From: Bizionia paragorgiae
GTDB taxonomy: Bacteria; Bacteroidota; Bacteroidia; Flavobacteriales; Flavobacteriaceae
Direction: 5' to 3'
Length of the DNA stretch: 64,000 nt
NCBI RefSeq assembly: GCF_900107625.1
Contig: NZ_FNQK01000015.1
Span: 1 to 64,000, forward strand
Shown here piece after piece: positions 1 to 9,922 of the stretch. Every line of letters starts with the position of its first letter. Position 1 is the stretch's first letter. The position numbers and the translations under genes are program-made. The notes under the pieces were generated by a model, which was not told the origin of the DNA, did no database searches, and worked only from the letters and a program-made list of their open reading frames with translations.

Positions 1-382
1 CCATTCGTGACCTGTATCAAAATCACCAAATTATTTTCTTTACAATTTAAAATCAGACCTATTGCGGTCAACAGTTAATTAAAAGTGTTAATATAGTGTC
101 AGGCCTACTTGTCATTTTATGTTAGCCTTTTTTGTTTTTTAAATAGTGTGTTTTTTATTGTAGATGTACATTCATGTACGTGTCTGAGTCTTAGTTTTAG
201 ATCTCTTAAGTGGTTGTACGCTGTCGCATTATAGTGTGAAAATTCAAGGTGTTTTATATCTTACCGGAAAGGTGAAATACCTAGAACTTTAAAGGGTGTA
301 ATAAGTTATTTTAGTGATATATGTCATTCTTTTTCAGTGGAGTTAATTGTAATTTTATAATGAATTCTAAAAACAACTACAC
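1..382. other. Left-edge stretch with no confident gene
   Basis: No complete gene is visible. Two plus-strand frames are open from the window edge, one ending with TAA at 48-50 and one with TAA at 76-78, so the tail of a gene lying to the left is possible but cannot be identified from so few codons. A weak hairpin-like AGGC...GCCT followed by a T-run sits near 103-140 and could be its terminator. The rest is AT-rich leader of the CBS gene. Confidence 0.25.
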
Positions 383-802
383 ATGAAAAAAAGAACACCA
401 GTAGCGTCAATAATGACGACAGACATTATAACTTTAAACCTTACAGATAGTTTAGAGACCGCCGAGGAGTTATTTAAAAACCATACGATTAGACATATAC
501 CTGTTGTTAGTGGTGACTCCATTATTGGAATGTTAAGTTATACCGATTTATTAAGAATTAGCTTTGTCGATGCTGTAGATGAAGACGAGAAGGATGTAGA
601 AGCTATCGTTTATAATATGTTTACCATAGAGCAGGTTATGGCTAAAAACATAATTAGTGTGTCCTCTACAACCTTAATTAAAGAAGTTGCTGAATTATTA
701 GCTAAAAAAGAATTTCATGCGTTACCAGTGGTAGATGATAATAAACTAGTGGGTATTGTAACAACGACCGATTTAATTAATTATTTAATTCAGCAGTACT
801 AA
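383..802 (+). CDS. CBS domain-pair protein
   Basis: A 139-residue cytoplasmic protein made of two CBS motifs (about residues 8-60 and 75-139) and little else. Each repeat shows the usual pattern: an ITL/ISV strand, a helix, an HIPVV or HALPVV strand, then a G(M/I)xxxTDL turn. Stand-alone CBS pairs (Bateman modules) bind adenine nucleotides or S-adenosylmethionine and usually regulate a partner. There is no fused catalytic or transport domain. It converges on the trk potassium genes, but sharing a function with them is only a guess. The first ATG of the frame gives a full-length pair, so the start is probably right. Confidence 0.85.
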   Translation: MKKRTPVASIMTTDIITLNLTDSLETAEELFKNHTIRHIPVVSGDSIIGMLSYTDLLRISFVDAVDEDEKDVEAIVYNMFTIEQVMAKNIISVSSTTLIKEVAELLAKKEFHALPVVDDNKLVGIVTTTDLINYLIQQY

Positions 803-822
803 TAAAAACTTGGTTTTTTAAG

Positions 823-862
823 GTTCCCGTTTTTAAATAGTGCATTTTCAAAAAATGGGAAC
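823..862. terminator. Terminator-like hairpin between convergent genes
   Basis: GTTCCCGTTTTT (823-834) can pair with AAAAAATGGGAAC (850-862) with one G-T pair around a loop of about 15 nt. It lies between the ends of the CBS gene and trkH. The A/T runs inside the stem could serve either strand, but the form is not a classical compact terminator. Confidence 0.45.
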
Positions 863-910
863 AGGCTAGGCTTTACAGTCTCCTTATTAAAAATGGTAGA
901 GTGGTGTTAC

Positions 911-2440
911 TTATCTATTCCTCCAAAAGAACGGAGTTAATAACACGAGTACTGTAAACAGTTCTAAACGTCCGATAAGCATTAAAAAGGAGGACCACCA
1001 CTTGCCTATACTGGGAAGAGCCCCGTAGTTATTTACTGGTCCAAACTCTCCTAAAGCAGGTCCTACATTTCCTAAACTAGAGGCCGCTAAACCTACCGAT
1101 TCGCTAAAGCCTAAATTCATCATCGAAAAGCCTAAAGCACCAACAATAAAAGATAGCATATATAAAATAAAGAAACCAAGGATGTTATATACAATATCGG
1201 CAGGCACAGAGCGCTTGTTGTAGCGAACGGGTAAAACAGCATTGGGGTGTAAGGCACGTTTAAATTCTAGAAAGCCGTTTTTAATGGTAATTAGGTGGCG
1301 CATCACTTTTATACCCCCAGAAGTACTTCCTGCCGATCCCCCTAAAAACATCAGTCCGAAAAATAGCAAGGTTAAAAATGGTGTCCAAAGCGTAAAGTCG
1401 GCAGTCACAAACCCGGTTGTGGTTATCACCGAAACCACTTGAAAAAGCGCGTGTCTAAAAGCACTTTCAGCAGGTCCTAACACCATAGGGTGGTCGATAG
1501 AGGACTGACTTAAATCGGCTTGAAAATAAATGATTAAAGCAGCAACGGCTGTAAATATAACAATAAACTTAAAGTATAATTTGAGCTCGTCATCCCCAAG
1601 AATCTTACTCACTTTTCCTTTTACAGCGTAATAACTTAGTACAAAGTTTGTACCGGCTAAAAACATGAAAAATATAATTATATATTGTATTAATGGCGTG
1701 TCATTCCAATACGCTACACTTGCATTTTTTGTTGAAAACCCACCTGTTGATAAGGTGCACATAGAATGGTTTATAGCATCAAAAAAAGACATTCCCGCTA
1801 CTTGTAGTAAAATCGTTTCAGCAGCAGTATATCCGAAATAAATTAACCATAATCGCTTTGCTGTATCTGTAATTCTAGGGTGTAATTTATCGGCGCTAGG
1901 TCCTGGGGCTTCCGCAGCAAACAGTTGCATTCCTCCAATCCCTAGTAAGGGTAAGATGGCTACCGCTAAAACAATAATCCCCATACCTCCAATCCAATGG
2001 GTTAAACTTCTCCAAAATAAGACCCCTTTCGGGACCACTTCAATATCATTTAAAATCGTAGCTCCAGTGGTTGTAAAACCAGACATGGTTTCGAAAAAAG
2101 CGTTTGTAAAACTAGGGATTGTTCCGGTTAGCAAATAGGGTAGGGTGCCAAATAACGCCATTACCACCCAGCCAAAAGATACGACAATATAGCCTTCTCG
2201 TTTTTTAATTTCCTTTTTATGGTCTCTCGTTATAATCATAGCGATAGCACCAATAATTAATGTGATTATCCCCGAAAGGAACAATCTGAAAGTTACCCCA
2301 TCATTATATAACCAACTCACTAAACTCGCCAATAAGACAAAACCTCCATTAAAAAGGACGAGTAGTCCAAAAAAATGAAGAATAATTTTAAAATTGAGTT
2401 TTAAATGCTTAGCCATGCTATTATAGGAAGAGTTTTTCAA
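911..2440 (-). CDS. trkH: Trk potassium uptake protein, membrane subunit TrkH
   Basis: Inner-membrane K+ translocating subunit of the Trk system, 509 residues, many hydrophobic helices. The four pore loops of the TrkH/KtrB family are readable in order: GFTTTGAT, STGGFST, TTTGFVT and GNVGPALG, each with the glycine of the selectivity filter. TrkH works with the cytoplasmic NAD-binding TrkA, encoded immediately upstream; the two frames overlap by 20 bp, which suggests one transcript with coupled translation. A second in-frame ATG eight codons in (start at 2416) lies just past the trkA stop and is an equally plausible start. Length is normal for the family. Confidence 0.93.
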   Translation of the reverse strand: MKNSSYNSMAKHLKLNFKIILHFFGLLVLFNGGFVLLASLVSWLYNDGVTFRLFLSGIITLIIGAIAMIITRDHKKEIKKREGYIVVSFGWVVMALFGTLPYLLTGTIPSFTNAFFETMSGFTTTGATILNDIEVVPKGVLFWRSLTHWIGGMGIIVLAVAILPLLGIGGMQLFAAEAPGPSADKLHPRITDTAKRLWLIYFGYTAAETILLQVAGMSFFDAINHSMCTLSTGGFSTKNASVAYWNDTPLIQYIIIFFMFLAGTNFVLSYYAVKGKVSKILGDDELKLYFKFIVIFTAVAALIIYFQADLSQSSIDHPMVLGPAESAFRHALFQVVSVITTTGFVTADFTLWTPFLTLLFFGLMFLGGSAGSTSGGIKVMRHLITIKNGFLEFKRALHPNAVLPVRYNKRSVPADIVYNILGFFILYMLSFIVGALGFSMMNLGFSESVGLAASSLGNVGPALGEFGPVNNYGALPSIGKWWSSFLMLIGRLELFTVLVLLTPFFWRNR

Positions 2441-3770
2441 CTTGTTTTATCGAGCGTGGTAAACAACAAACAACCATATAGTCGTTAGCTTGAATTTTAA
2501 AATCACCTAAAGCAATGATTCCTTTACCATCCCTTATAACTCCGCCTATAATTGCCGATCTAGGGAACTCGACATCTTTAATCTGTTTATTGCAAATTTT
2601 AGACACCGGTTTTACTCTAAATTCTAACAGTTCCGCGTTCATATTATTCAGTTTGGTCATAGCAATAACCTCTCCTTTTCTTATGTATCTAAAAATATTA
2701 TTGGCTGCTAAAAGCTTCTTGTTTATCAGGGTATCGATTCCTATAGACTGCGACAGTTCAAAATAATCCATGTTTTCGACAAGAGCTATTGTTTTAGGTA
2801 CTCCTTTAGATTTTGCTACCAGACAAGACATGATATTGGTTTCAGAATTTCCTGTAACCGCAATAAACGCGTCCATATCCTCAATGTTTTCTTCCTCTAG
2901 TAATTCTACATTTCTTCCGTCGCCATTAATTACTAAAACATTGGGTAGCTGATCGGCTAAATCGAATGCCGCTTCCCGGTTCTTTTCGACTAGTTTTACA
3001 TTAAAATTATGCTGACTTAAATCGCGAGAGGTTTTATATCCAATTTTACTTCCACCTAAAATCATTACATCTTTAATAGGTCGGTTGGTTTTTCCTGTCA
3101 TGCGACACAATTCCTCACCGCCATCTCTAGACGTAATAAAAACAACGGTGTCTCCTTCTTTAAACTGAGTGTCACCCCGAGGAATAATAGTAAACTGTGT
3201 TCCAAAACGCTGGATGGCGATGGGAACAAAATGAATTTTAGAAAATAATTCGGCGGCCTCTTTTACAGATCGTCCAACAAAAAGGGCTGTTCTAGCCAGT
3301 TTTAAACTCACCATAGTTAAAGCGCCATCTTCAAACTGATAGGTTTCTTTAAATGCCGATTGCTTTAGGAGTAGCTCAATTTCCTTAGCCGCTAAGGCTT
3401 CAGGAGAAATTAACTCATCGATACCAAAGCCAGTGAAATCAACTTCGTCTTTATGGGTTATAAATTCAGTATTAGATATTCTGGCAATATTTTTTTTGCT
3501 TCCTAATTGTTTAGCTAATACACAAACTGTAATATTTGTAGTCTCTGAGGCGGTTACAGCAATGACTAAATCACTAGAATCTACCCGAGCTTCTTTTAAA
3601 ATAGCTATTGAGGTGGCGTCACCTTTAATCACTTTGATATCTAAGTGATTATCGGCATATGAAAGACTTTCTCTATCGGTATCAATTAATGTTATTTCTT
3701 GAGATTCGTAGGATAAAAGCTTTGCCAAATGAAATCCTACTTCACCAGCACCAGCAATAATTATTTTCAT
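2421..3770 (-). CDS. trkA: Trk potassium system regulatory subunit TrkA
   Basis: Peripheral cytoplasmic regulator of the TrkH channel, 449 residues. It has the duplicated architecture of full-length TrkA: a Rossmann RCK-N domain beginning with GAGEVGFHLAKLL (residues 6-18), an RCK-C domain, then a second RCK-N beginning GGSKIGYKTSRDL near residue 237 and a second RCK-C to the end. Such proteins gate K+ uptake in response to nucleotides. It is the first gene of the trkA-trkH pair. A minus-strand -7 element (TATCTTTG, plus-strand 3800-3807) sits about 30 bp upstream of the start. Confidence 0.94.
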   Translation of the reverse strand: MKIIIAGAGEVGFHLAKLLSYESQEITLIDTDRESLSYADNHLDIKVIKGDATSIAILKEARVDSSDLVIAVTASETTNITVCVLAKQLGSKKNIARISNTEFITHKDEVDFTGFGIDELISPEALAAKEIELLLKQSAFKETYQFEDGALTMVSLKLARTALFVGRSVKEAAELFSKIHFVPIAIQRFGTQFTIIPRGDTQFKEGDTVVFITSRDGGEELCRMTGKTNRPIKDVMILGGSKIGYKTSRDLSQHNFNVKLVEKNREAAFDLADQLPNVLVINGDGRNVELLEEENIEDMDAFIAVTGNSETNIMSCLVAKSKGVPKTIALVENMDYFELSQSIGIDTLINKKLLAANNIFRYIRKGEVIAMTKLNNMNAELLEFRVKPVSKICNKQIKDVEFPRSAIIGGVIRDGKGIIALGDFKIQANDYMVVCCLPRSIKQVEKLFL

Positions 3771-3875
3771 GTATTATATAATATCTAAAAAAGAGAATAC
3801 AAAGATAATTAAAATTAATAACTGCCTTTGCTATTAATTATTTGTTTTCAAGTTTATTAAAGACGCTAGATGTAT

Positions 3876-3883
3876 TATCTTTG
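3876..3883 (+). promoter_or_regulatory. -7 promoter element of ubiE
   Basis: TTATCTTTGC contains the Bacteroidota -7 consensus TAnnTTTG at 3876-3883, 17 bp before the TTG start of ubiE. No TTG -33 element lies at the ideal spacing. The short distance implies a very short leader and supports the TTG start at 3900. Confidence 0.55.
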
Positions 3884-3899
3884 CTAAAAATTTGAAATT

Positions 3900-4628
3900 T
3901 TGGCAAAAGTAAACCCTTATAAAGACAGCGACCTTAGTAAAAAAGAGCAGGTTACAAAAATGTTCGATACCATTTCTGGTGACTACGATGGTTTAAACCG
4001 TGTAATTTCTTTCGGTATAGATATAAAATGGCGAAAAAAAGTAGTGCAAATTGTTAAAGATAGTAAGCCCAAAACTATTTTGGACATCGCTACTGGAACA
4101 GGAGATTTAGCAATAAACTTAGCGGAAACCGATGCCGAAAAAATTGTTGGGTTAGACATAAGCCGAGGGATGCTTGACGTAGGAGTTGAAAAAATTAAAA
4201 AGAAAAATTTAGATTCTAAAATTGAAATGGTACTTGGTGATTCTGAACATTTACCGTTTTCAGATAGTAGTTTTGATGCCATAACGGTTGCTTTTGGTGT
4301 TCGAAATTTTGAAAACTTAGAGACTGGTTTAAAAGAAATATTACGTGTTTTAAAACCGGGTGGAACTTTTGTTATTCTAGAAACATCGATGCCTACCAAA
4401 ACGCCTTACAAACAAGGTTATAATTTTTATTCTAAAAATATTTTACCTTTTATTGGTAAGACGTTTTCTAAAGACAAAAGCGCTTATAAATACCTTAGTG
4501 ATTCTGCATCTCAATTTCCTTTCGGAGAGGTGTTAAACAATATTTTAAGAAATATTGGGTTTATAAATGTTCAAGATCTGCCACAAACCTTTGGAGTAGC
4601 AACAATTTATAAAGCGTCAAAACAGTAA
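3900..4628 (+). CDS. ubiE: Demethylmenaquinone methyltransferase (UbiE/MenG)
   Basis: SAM-dependent C-methyltransferase that makes menaquinone from demethylmenaquinone, the last step of quinone synthesis. The 242-residue protein has motif [13 protein letters not shown] (about residues 60-71), the [10 protein letters not shown] segment, and the post-motif LRVLKPGG. In an organism with Nqr and without visible ubiquinone genes, menaquinone is the expected substrate. The start codon is TTG at 3900; no ATG gives a sensible N-terminus, and a -7 promoter element lies just upstream. porT follows after one base, so the two are probably co-transcribed. Confidence 0.93.
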   Translation: MAKVNPYKDSDLSKKEQVTKMFDTISGDYDGLNRVISFGIDIKWRKKVVQIVKDSKPKTILDIATGTGDLAINLAETDAEKIVGLDISRGMLDVGVEKIKKKNLDSKIEMVLGDSEHLPFSDSSFDAITVAFGVRNFENLETGLKEILRVLKPGGTFVILETSMPTKTPYKQGYNFYSKNILPFIGKTFSKDKSAYKYLSDSASQFPFGEVLNNILRNIGFINVQDLPQTFGVATIYKASKQ

Positions 4629-4629
4629 T

Positions 4630-5355
4630 ATGAAAAAAATAATTGCCCTAATCACCTTATTCTTTTTTTACCAAGCCAGTACTGCACAACTTTTCACTAA
4701 AGAACGTGTTCAGAACAATCAAAGTATGGATAAGCAAACGCTGAGTTGGGGGTATTATTTAGGAACCAATAGTTTGGATTATAATTTTGATTATAATTCT
4801 AATGTGGAACAAATTCAAACTGAAAAAACCTTTAGCTTTAATGTAGGACTAGTTGGCGATGTGCGTCTTAACGATTACATTAATGTGCGTCTAGAGCCAG
4901 GATTAGTAATAAGTGCAAGAAATTTAATCTACCCGGAGAGTTATTTTGATGGTATTATCGAGCCCGAAGAATTAAAGGATTCCGACTTACTGCGAGAAGT
5001 GAAATCTACTTACGTTTATATTCCGCTTTTATTACGTTTTTCAACCAAGCGAATCAACAACTTCAAGCCATTTGTAACTTTTGGTTTGGCGACTTCTTTG
5101 AATTTATCGAGTAACGAAAAAAATCCAGAGGATAATAGTGGTGGAGAGTTTAGAACCACTAAAAACACACTCTTCTACGATATAGGTTTCGGAATCGATT
5201 TTTACTTATATTGGTTTAAATTCACACCATCAATTCGTGGGGTGTTTGCTTTAAATGATGAGTTAATTAGAGATGTCGATCCTAATAGTCCGTGGACAGG
5301 AAACATCTCTTCTATGAAAACAAGAGGGATTTTTATAAATTTCACCTTTAGGTAA
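4630..5355 (+). CDS. porT: Type IX secretion outer-membrane protein PorT
   Basis: A 241-residue outer-membrane beta-barrel protein with a signal peptide (cleavage after about residue 19, STAQ). It has amphipathic strands and the PorT-type pattern: a GYYLGTNSLDYNF opening and a long extracellular loop containing YPESYFDGI. PorT is a core component of the T9SS required for secretion and gliding in Bacteroidota. The ubiE-porT-rRNA methylase-tamL order seen here is one I recall from other flavobacteria, which supports the call over a generic porin. It starts one base after the ubiE stop. Confidence 0.82.
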   Translation: MKKIIALITLFFFYQASTAQLFTKERVQNNQSMDKQTLSWGYYLGTNSLDYNFDYNSNVEQIQTEKTFSFNVGLVGDVRLNDYINVRLEPGLVISARNLIYPESYFDGIIEPEELKDSDLLREVKSTYVYIPLLLRFSTKRINNFKPFVTFGLATSLNLSSNEKNPEDNSGGEFRTTKNTLFYDIGFGIDFYLYWFKFTPSIRGVFALNDELIRDVDPNSPWTGNISSMKTRGIFINFTFR

Positions 5356-5378
5356 ACCGGACTCTAAAAAGCGAGCTA

Positions 5379-6101
5379 CTACTTCCCGCGCTTAAACTCA
5401 CTGAGTAAAATAGCTGTTGCCGTTGCCACATTTAAACTTTCGGTGGCTTGTAAAGCTCCAAATCTCGGAATTGCAATACGATTGGTAACCAAAGCTTCTA
5501 TTTCCGGAGAGATGCCATTGGCTTCGTTACCTAATACTAAAATACCTGTCTCTGGTAAGGTGGTTTTATAGACGTTATCGCCATCCATAAAGGCTCCGAA
5601 TACGGGACTGTTAGACGCTTTAAGGTAGCTTTCTAAATCTATATAACTCACGTTTACACGGGTAATAGACCCCATTGTGGCTTGTATAACTTTTGGGTTA
5701 TAGCAGTCTACCGTTTCTGTATTACAGACCAATTCTTCAACACCAAACCAATCACACAAGCGTATTATGGTTCCCAAATTACCGGGGTCGCGAACGTTAT
5801 CTAAGGCCACAACAAATTGATTTGTTGGAATAGCCTGTTGTTGTGGGATTTTAAAAAGCGCTAAGGCCTTATTAGGGGTTTTTAAAAAACTTATTTTTTT
5901 TAATTCAGCTTCCGTTATCAACTGTTCTTTTTCTAAAGCAGTACCAAAACTGACTGTAGTAAATAATTGCTGCAATTCTAAATGAGATTCTAAAAGCTCG
6001 TTAATCACTTTTATCCCTTCAGCAACAAAAATTCCATCCTGTACTCTATATTTTTTTTGCTTTAAACGCGTTATAACTTTTATTTGGCTTTTTGATAGCA
6101 T
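5379..6101 (-). CDS. TrmH/SpoU-family RNA 2'-O-methyltransferase
   Basis: SPOUT-class RNA ribose methyltransferase, 240 residues. An N-terminal substrate-binding domain (about 1-90, starting LSKSQIKVITRLKQKKYR) is followed by the knotted catalytic domain. The three SpoU motifs are visible: LDNVRDPGNLGTIIR (motif 1), LVLGNEANGIS (motif 2) and IPRFGALQATESLNVATA (motif 3). Family members methylate 23S rRNA or tRNA; the exact target cannot be told from sequence. It is transcribed toward porT and divergently from the tamL-like gene. Confidence 0.9.
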   Translation of the reverse strand: MLSKSQIKVITRLKQKKYRVQDGIFVAEGIKVINELLESHLELQQLFTTVSFGTALEKEQLITEAELKKISFLKTPNKALALFKIPQQQAIPTNQFVVALDNVRDPGNLGTIIRLCDWFGVEELVCNTETVDCYNPKVIQATMGSITRVNVSYIDLESYLKASNSPVFGAFMDGDNVYKTTLPETGILVLGNEANGISPEIEALVTNRIAIPRFGALQATESLNVATATAILLSEFKRGK

Positions 6102-6179
6102 TTAAAAAATGTATTTTTGAATGTTTATAAATTGCAATGTAATTAAAGCTTACTAGTAACTATTAATAATTTTCTGTTT

Positions 6180-8711
6180 TTGAAAAATCAGCGATCAAAA
6201 GTACTACTTATAATTTTAACCTTAGGGTTGTTAACGGCATGTAATTCGGTTAAACGCGTTGCCGAAAACGAGCATTTGCTTACAGAGGCCAGTTTAATTG
6301 TTAACGATAAAAAGGAAAAAAAGGAGGCGATTACCAATTTAATTTATCAAAAACCGAATAGCAAGCTTCCGCTAATTAATGCGCCTCTTCGTTTACATAT
6401 CTACAATTTTGCTAGACCAAATATAGATTCTATAATTGAAGCCAAGCAAAATAAGCAAATGCAAGGTAAACGACGCTGGGAACGCTTTTTGTCAAAAAAA
6501 CAATTAAACCGCTACTACCAATCCCGAATTAATTTTAATAAGTGGATAAAAAGAACCGGTGAAGCGCCTGTTGTTATTAATGATACCTTAAACAAGAAAT
6601 CTGTAAAACGATTAGAAAGTTATTATTGGAATAACGGTTGGTTTGATATAGAAGCCGACTATAACACCGAAAAATTAGAAAATAAACGCGGTAAGGTAAC
6701 CTACACCATAAAAACAGGTAAACCATATCAAATAGATTCGCTAACAACAAAAATACAATCGCCAGTAGTCGACTCGCTTTATAACCTGACGAAAGACAAG
6801 TCGCTAATACAACCAAACACCCAATATAAAACGGAAACTGTTTTACAAGAAAAAGATCGACTTACAGAAGTGATGCGTAACAATGGTGTTTTTCACTTCT
6901 CTCAAGACTATTTTTATTTCGAAATGGATACCATTGGTAAGACAAAAAAAGTAAATGTCGACCTGCAAATTAGTAACCGCGAAACCATTCAAGGTGATTC
7001 GTCATCCTTTAGGCCATTTCAAGTTTATAAAGTAAAAGACGTTAATATCTATACAAATAGTGCCTTCGAGAATAAGAACAAGGTTATAACAGATACAACG
7101 ACGTATAATGGTTTTAATATTTATAGCATTGATAAATTACGCTATAACCCAAAAACATTAACGGATGCGGTGTTTATTACACCCAATTCAGTATTTAAAG
7201 ATAAAAACAGGCCTTATACGTCGCGAATCATATCAAATCTTAACACGTTTAAGTACCCGAGAATTGATTATATAGAAAACCAAGACACGACGTTAACGGC
7301 AAATATTTATTTAACACCAATAAAAAAATTCGGTTTAGATTTGAGTGCTGAGGTATCTCAAAGTAATATTCAAAGTGTCGGATTTTCATTAAGTCCGAGT
7401 TTGTTGTTTAGAAATGTTTTCAGAGGCGCCGAAACATTAGAAATTGGGGCAATAGCTTCTATTGGAGCGTCAAAGGATGGTGCTAATGATCGCGATAAAT
7501 TTTTCGATATTAATGAAATTGGTGCCGACTTACGCCTGAGAATTCCGAGGTTGTTTTCACCGTTTAATACGTCTAAGATTATTCCGAAATCCATGTTCCC
7601 CTCTACGCTAATCAGTCTGGCGACAACGAGTCAGACCAACGTAGGATTAGATAAAAACACGTTTACAGGGCGTATTAATTATAAGTGGTTCCCTAACGAA
7701 ACCGTAACCAATAGGTTAGATATATTTAATATTCAGTTTGTAAAAAATCAAAATGTAGGTAATTATTTCGGAGTGTATAGAAACACCTACAATACGCTAA
7801 ATGATATCGCAATAAATACTGGCTATATTTCGGGTGCAGATAATTTAGAATACCCTAATCAAACCAACGATTTTATAAACGCTGTAGTGACTGGTAATTT
7901 GGCAAATTCCATCTCAAACAATGATGTTCTAACGGTTAAGGCAATTAATGAACGTAAAAACAGACTCACCGAAGACAACCTTATCCTAGCTTCAAATTTT
8001 AGCTACGTAAAAGATAAACGCGATAATTTGTTCGATAACGACTTTTCTATTTTACGTTTGCGTTTTGAGTTAGCAGGGAATGTTTTAGCTACGGCTTCTA
8101 AGGTTTTAGGACTTCAAAAAAATAATAATGACCGCTACGAATTGTTTAATGTTGCTTTTTCTCAGTATGTGAAATCGGAAATCGATTATGTGAAGTATTG
8201 GGATTTGGGTAATAAAAACGTTCTAGCTATGCGTTCTTTTTTAGGGATTGCTATTCCTTATGGCAATTCTAATAATATTCCATTTTCAAAAAGTTTCTTT
8301 GCCGGTGGTGCTAACGATAACCGTGCATGGTCGCCTTACGACCTGGGGCCTGGTAGTTTGCAAAGTACAAACGAATTCAACGAAGCCAACCTAAAAATAG
8401 CGTTTAGTGTAGAGCAGCGTTTTAATATCTCTGGACCAGTAAACGGTGCTTTGTTTATAGACGCAGGAAATATATGGAATGTATTGGATGATGTTGAAGA
8501 TGAGCAAGCCACATTTAATTCCTTCTCATCACTTAAAAATATCGCGGTAGGGTCTGGTTTTGGTTTGCGTTATGATTTTAACTTCTTTGTGTTAAGAGGG
8601 GATATCGGTTTTAAAACTTACGACCCTTCTTACCCTGAAAATAACCGTTGGTTTACCAATTATAATTTTGCCAATGCGGTTTATAATATAGGTATCAACT
8701 ACCCGTTTTAA
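6180..8711 (+). CDS. tamL: BamA/TamA-family outer-membrane lipoprotein (TamL-like)
   Basis: An 843-residue outer-membrane assembly protein. The N-terminus is a lipoprotein signal (hydrophobic run then LLTAC, cysteine at about residue 21), the feature that separates TamL from BamA. POTRA-like segments fill roughly residues 30-390, and the C-terminal 450 residues form a D15-type 16-strand barrel, including the AGGANDNRAWSPYDLGPG block near residue 710 and a terminal aromatic strand ending NYPF. TamL is thought to partner with TamB in Bacteroidota. The start is TTG at 6180; no ATG precedes the signal sequence. The neighbouring trmH-type gene is divergent. Confidence 0.85.
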   Translation: MKNQRSKVLLIILTLGLLTACNSVKRVAENEHLLTEASLIVNDKKEKKEAITNLIYQKPNSKLPLINAPLRLHIYNFARPNIDSIIEAKQNKQMQGKRRWERFLSKKQLNRYYQSRINFNKWIKRTGEAPVVINDTLNKKSVKRLESYYWNNGWFDIEADYNTEKLENKRGKVTYTIKTGKPYQIDSLTTKIQSPVVDSLYNLTKDKSLIQPNTQYKTETVLQEKDRLTEVMRNNGVFHFSQDYFYFEMDTIGKTKKVNVDLQISNRETIQGDSSSFRPFQVYKVKDVNIYTNSAFENKNKVITDTTTYNGFNIYSIDKLRYNPKTLTDAVFITPNSVFKDKNRPYTSRIISNLNTFKYPRIDYIENQDTTLTANIYLTPIKKFGLDLSAEVSQSNIQSVGFSLSPSLLFRNVFRGAETLEIGAIASIGASKDGANDRDKFFDINEIGADLRLRIPRLFSPFNTSKIIPKSMFPSTLISLATTSQTNVGLDKNTFTGRINYKWFPNETVTNRLDIFNIQFVKNQNVGNYFGVYRNTYNTLNDIAINTGYISGADNLEYPNQTNDFINAVVTGNLANSISNNDVLTVKAINERKNRLTEDNLILASNFSYVKDKRDNLFDNDFSILRLRFELAGNVLATASKVLGLQKNNNDRYELFNVAFSQYVKSEIDYVKYWDLGNKNVLAMRSFLGIAIPYGNSNNIPFSKSFFAGGANDNRAWSPYDLGPGSLQSTNEFNEANLKIAFSVEQRFNISGPVNGALFIDAGNIWNVLDDVEDEQATFNSFSSLKNIAVGSGFGLRYDFNFFVLRGDIGFKTYDPSYPENNRWFTNYNFANAVYNIGINYPF

Positions 8712-8798
8712 TCTGTCGTCTTCATTTGTCGTTTCTCGGTGTAAACCAACCGTCCACCCAATTGTCAAGCAACACTTAGAGAATTAATCAAAATTCAT

Positions 8799-8806
8799 TA
8801 CTTTTG
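8799..8806 (+). promoter_or_regulatory. -7 promoter element of fbaA
   Basis: TACTTTTG matches TAnnTTTG and lies 34 bp upstream of the fbaA ATG. No TTG at the standard 17-23 bp spacing was found, so only the -7 half is supported. Confidence 0.45.
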
Positions 8807-8839
8807 ACGTTCAATTTTACAATAAAAAAACCATAACAC

Positions 8840-9907
8840 ATGGCACACCAAATAAAACCAGGAGTTGCAACTGGAAAAGAAGTTCAAGCAATTTTTAAAC
8901 TAGCAAAAGAAAAAGGCTTTGCGCTACCAGCAGTAAACGTTGTCGGATCAAGCAGTATTAATGGCGTTTTAGAAACAGCAGCGGCTTTAAATGCCCCTGT
9001 AATTATTCAATTTTCTAATGGTGGAGGTGTTTTTAACGCCGGTAAAGGTTTAAGTAACGATAACCACCAAGCAGCAATTTTAGGAAGTATTGCCGGAGCA
9101 AAACACGTGCATTTATTAGCTGAAGCTTATGGCGTACCTGTTATTTTACACACAGACCACTGTGCTAAAAAATTACTACCTTGGATAGACGGTTTATTGG
9201 ATGCCAGCGAACAGCACTTTAAAGAAACAGGAAAACCATTATACAGCTCGCATATGATTGATTTAAGTGAAGAACCACTTGAAGAAAATATCGCTATCTG
9301 TAAAGAGTACTTGGCGAGAATGAGTAAAATGGGGATGACTTTAGAAATCGAATTAGGAATCACCGGTGGAGAAGAAGATGGTGTCGATAATAGCGATGTG
9401 GATGAGTCAAAATTATACACGCAACCAGAAGAAGTAGCTTATGCTTACGAAGAGTTAAGTAAAGTGAGCGATCAGTTTACAATTGCGGCAGCTTTCGGGA
9501 ATGTTCACGGGGTTTACAAACCGGGGAATGTAAAGCTTACACCAAAAATTCTTAAAAACTCTCAAGAGTATGTGTCTAAAAAATACAATGTGGGACCTAA
9601 TCATATCGATTTCGTATTCCACGGCGGTTCGGGGTCTACTTTAGAAGAAATTAGAGAAGCTATTGGTTATGGTGTTATAAAAATGAACATCGATACCGAT
9701 ATGCAATACGCGTTTACTACAGGAGTACGCGATTATATGGCAGAAAAAACAGACTATTTACAGTCGCAAATTGGTAATCCAGAAGGAGCGGAGTTGCCAA
9801 ATAAGAAATATTACGATCCAAGAGTATGGCTTAGACAAGGTGAATTGGCTTTTGTAGAGCGTCTTAAAAAGGCATTCGAAGACCTTAATAACGTAAATAC
9901 TTTATAA
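8840..9907 (+). CDS. fbaA: Fructose-bisphosphate aldolase, class II
   Basis: Zinc-dependent aldolase that splits fructose 1,6-bisphosphate into dihydroxyacetone phosphate and glyceraldehyde 3-phosphate. The 355-residue length is that of the class IIA (E. coli FbaA) type. Catalytic Asp106 and zinc ligand His107 lie in HTDHCAKK; other ligands are in HGVYKPGNV and FHGGSGSTLEE, and MNIDTDMQYAFT carries the phosphate-binding residues. It is monocistronic, with its own -7 element upstream and a long inverted repeat downstream. Nothing unusual in the protein. Confidence 0.96.
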   Translation: MAHQIKPGVATGKEVQAIFKLAKEKGFALPAVNVVGSSSINGVLETAAALNAPVIIQFSNGGGVFNAGKGLSNDNHQAAILGSIAGAKHVHLLAEAYGVPVILHTDHCAKKLLPWIDGLLDASEQHFKETGKPLYSSHMIDLSEEPLEENIAICKEYLARMSKMGMTLEIELGITGGEEDGVDNSDVDESKLYTQPEEVAYAYEELSKVSDQFTIAAAFGNVHGVYKPGNVKLTPKILKNSQEYVSKKYNVGPNHIDFVFHGGSGSTLEEIREAIGYGVIKMNIDTDMQYAFTTGVRDYMAEKTDYLQSQIGNPEGAELPNKKYYDPRVWLRQGELAFVERLKKAFEDLNNVNTL

Positions 9908-9922
9908 AATTTTAATGGCGTT

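Noticed and set aside
1-78. C-terminal end of a gene entering from the left
   Set aside because: Two plus frames are open to the edge and neither gives enough sequence to identify a protein.
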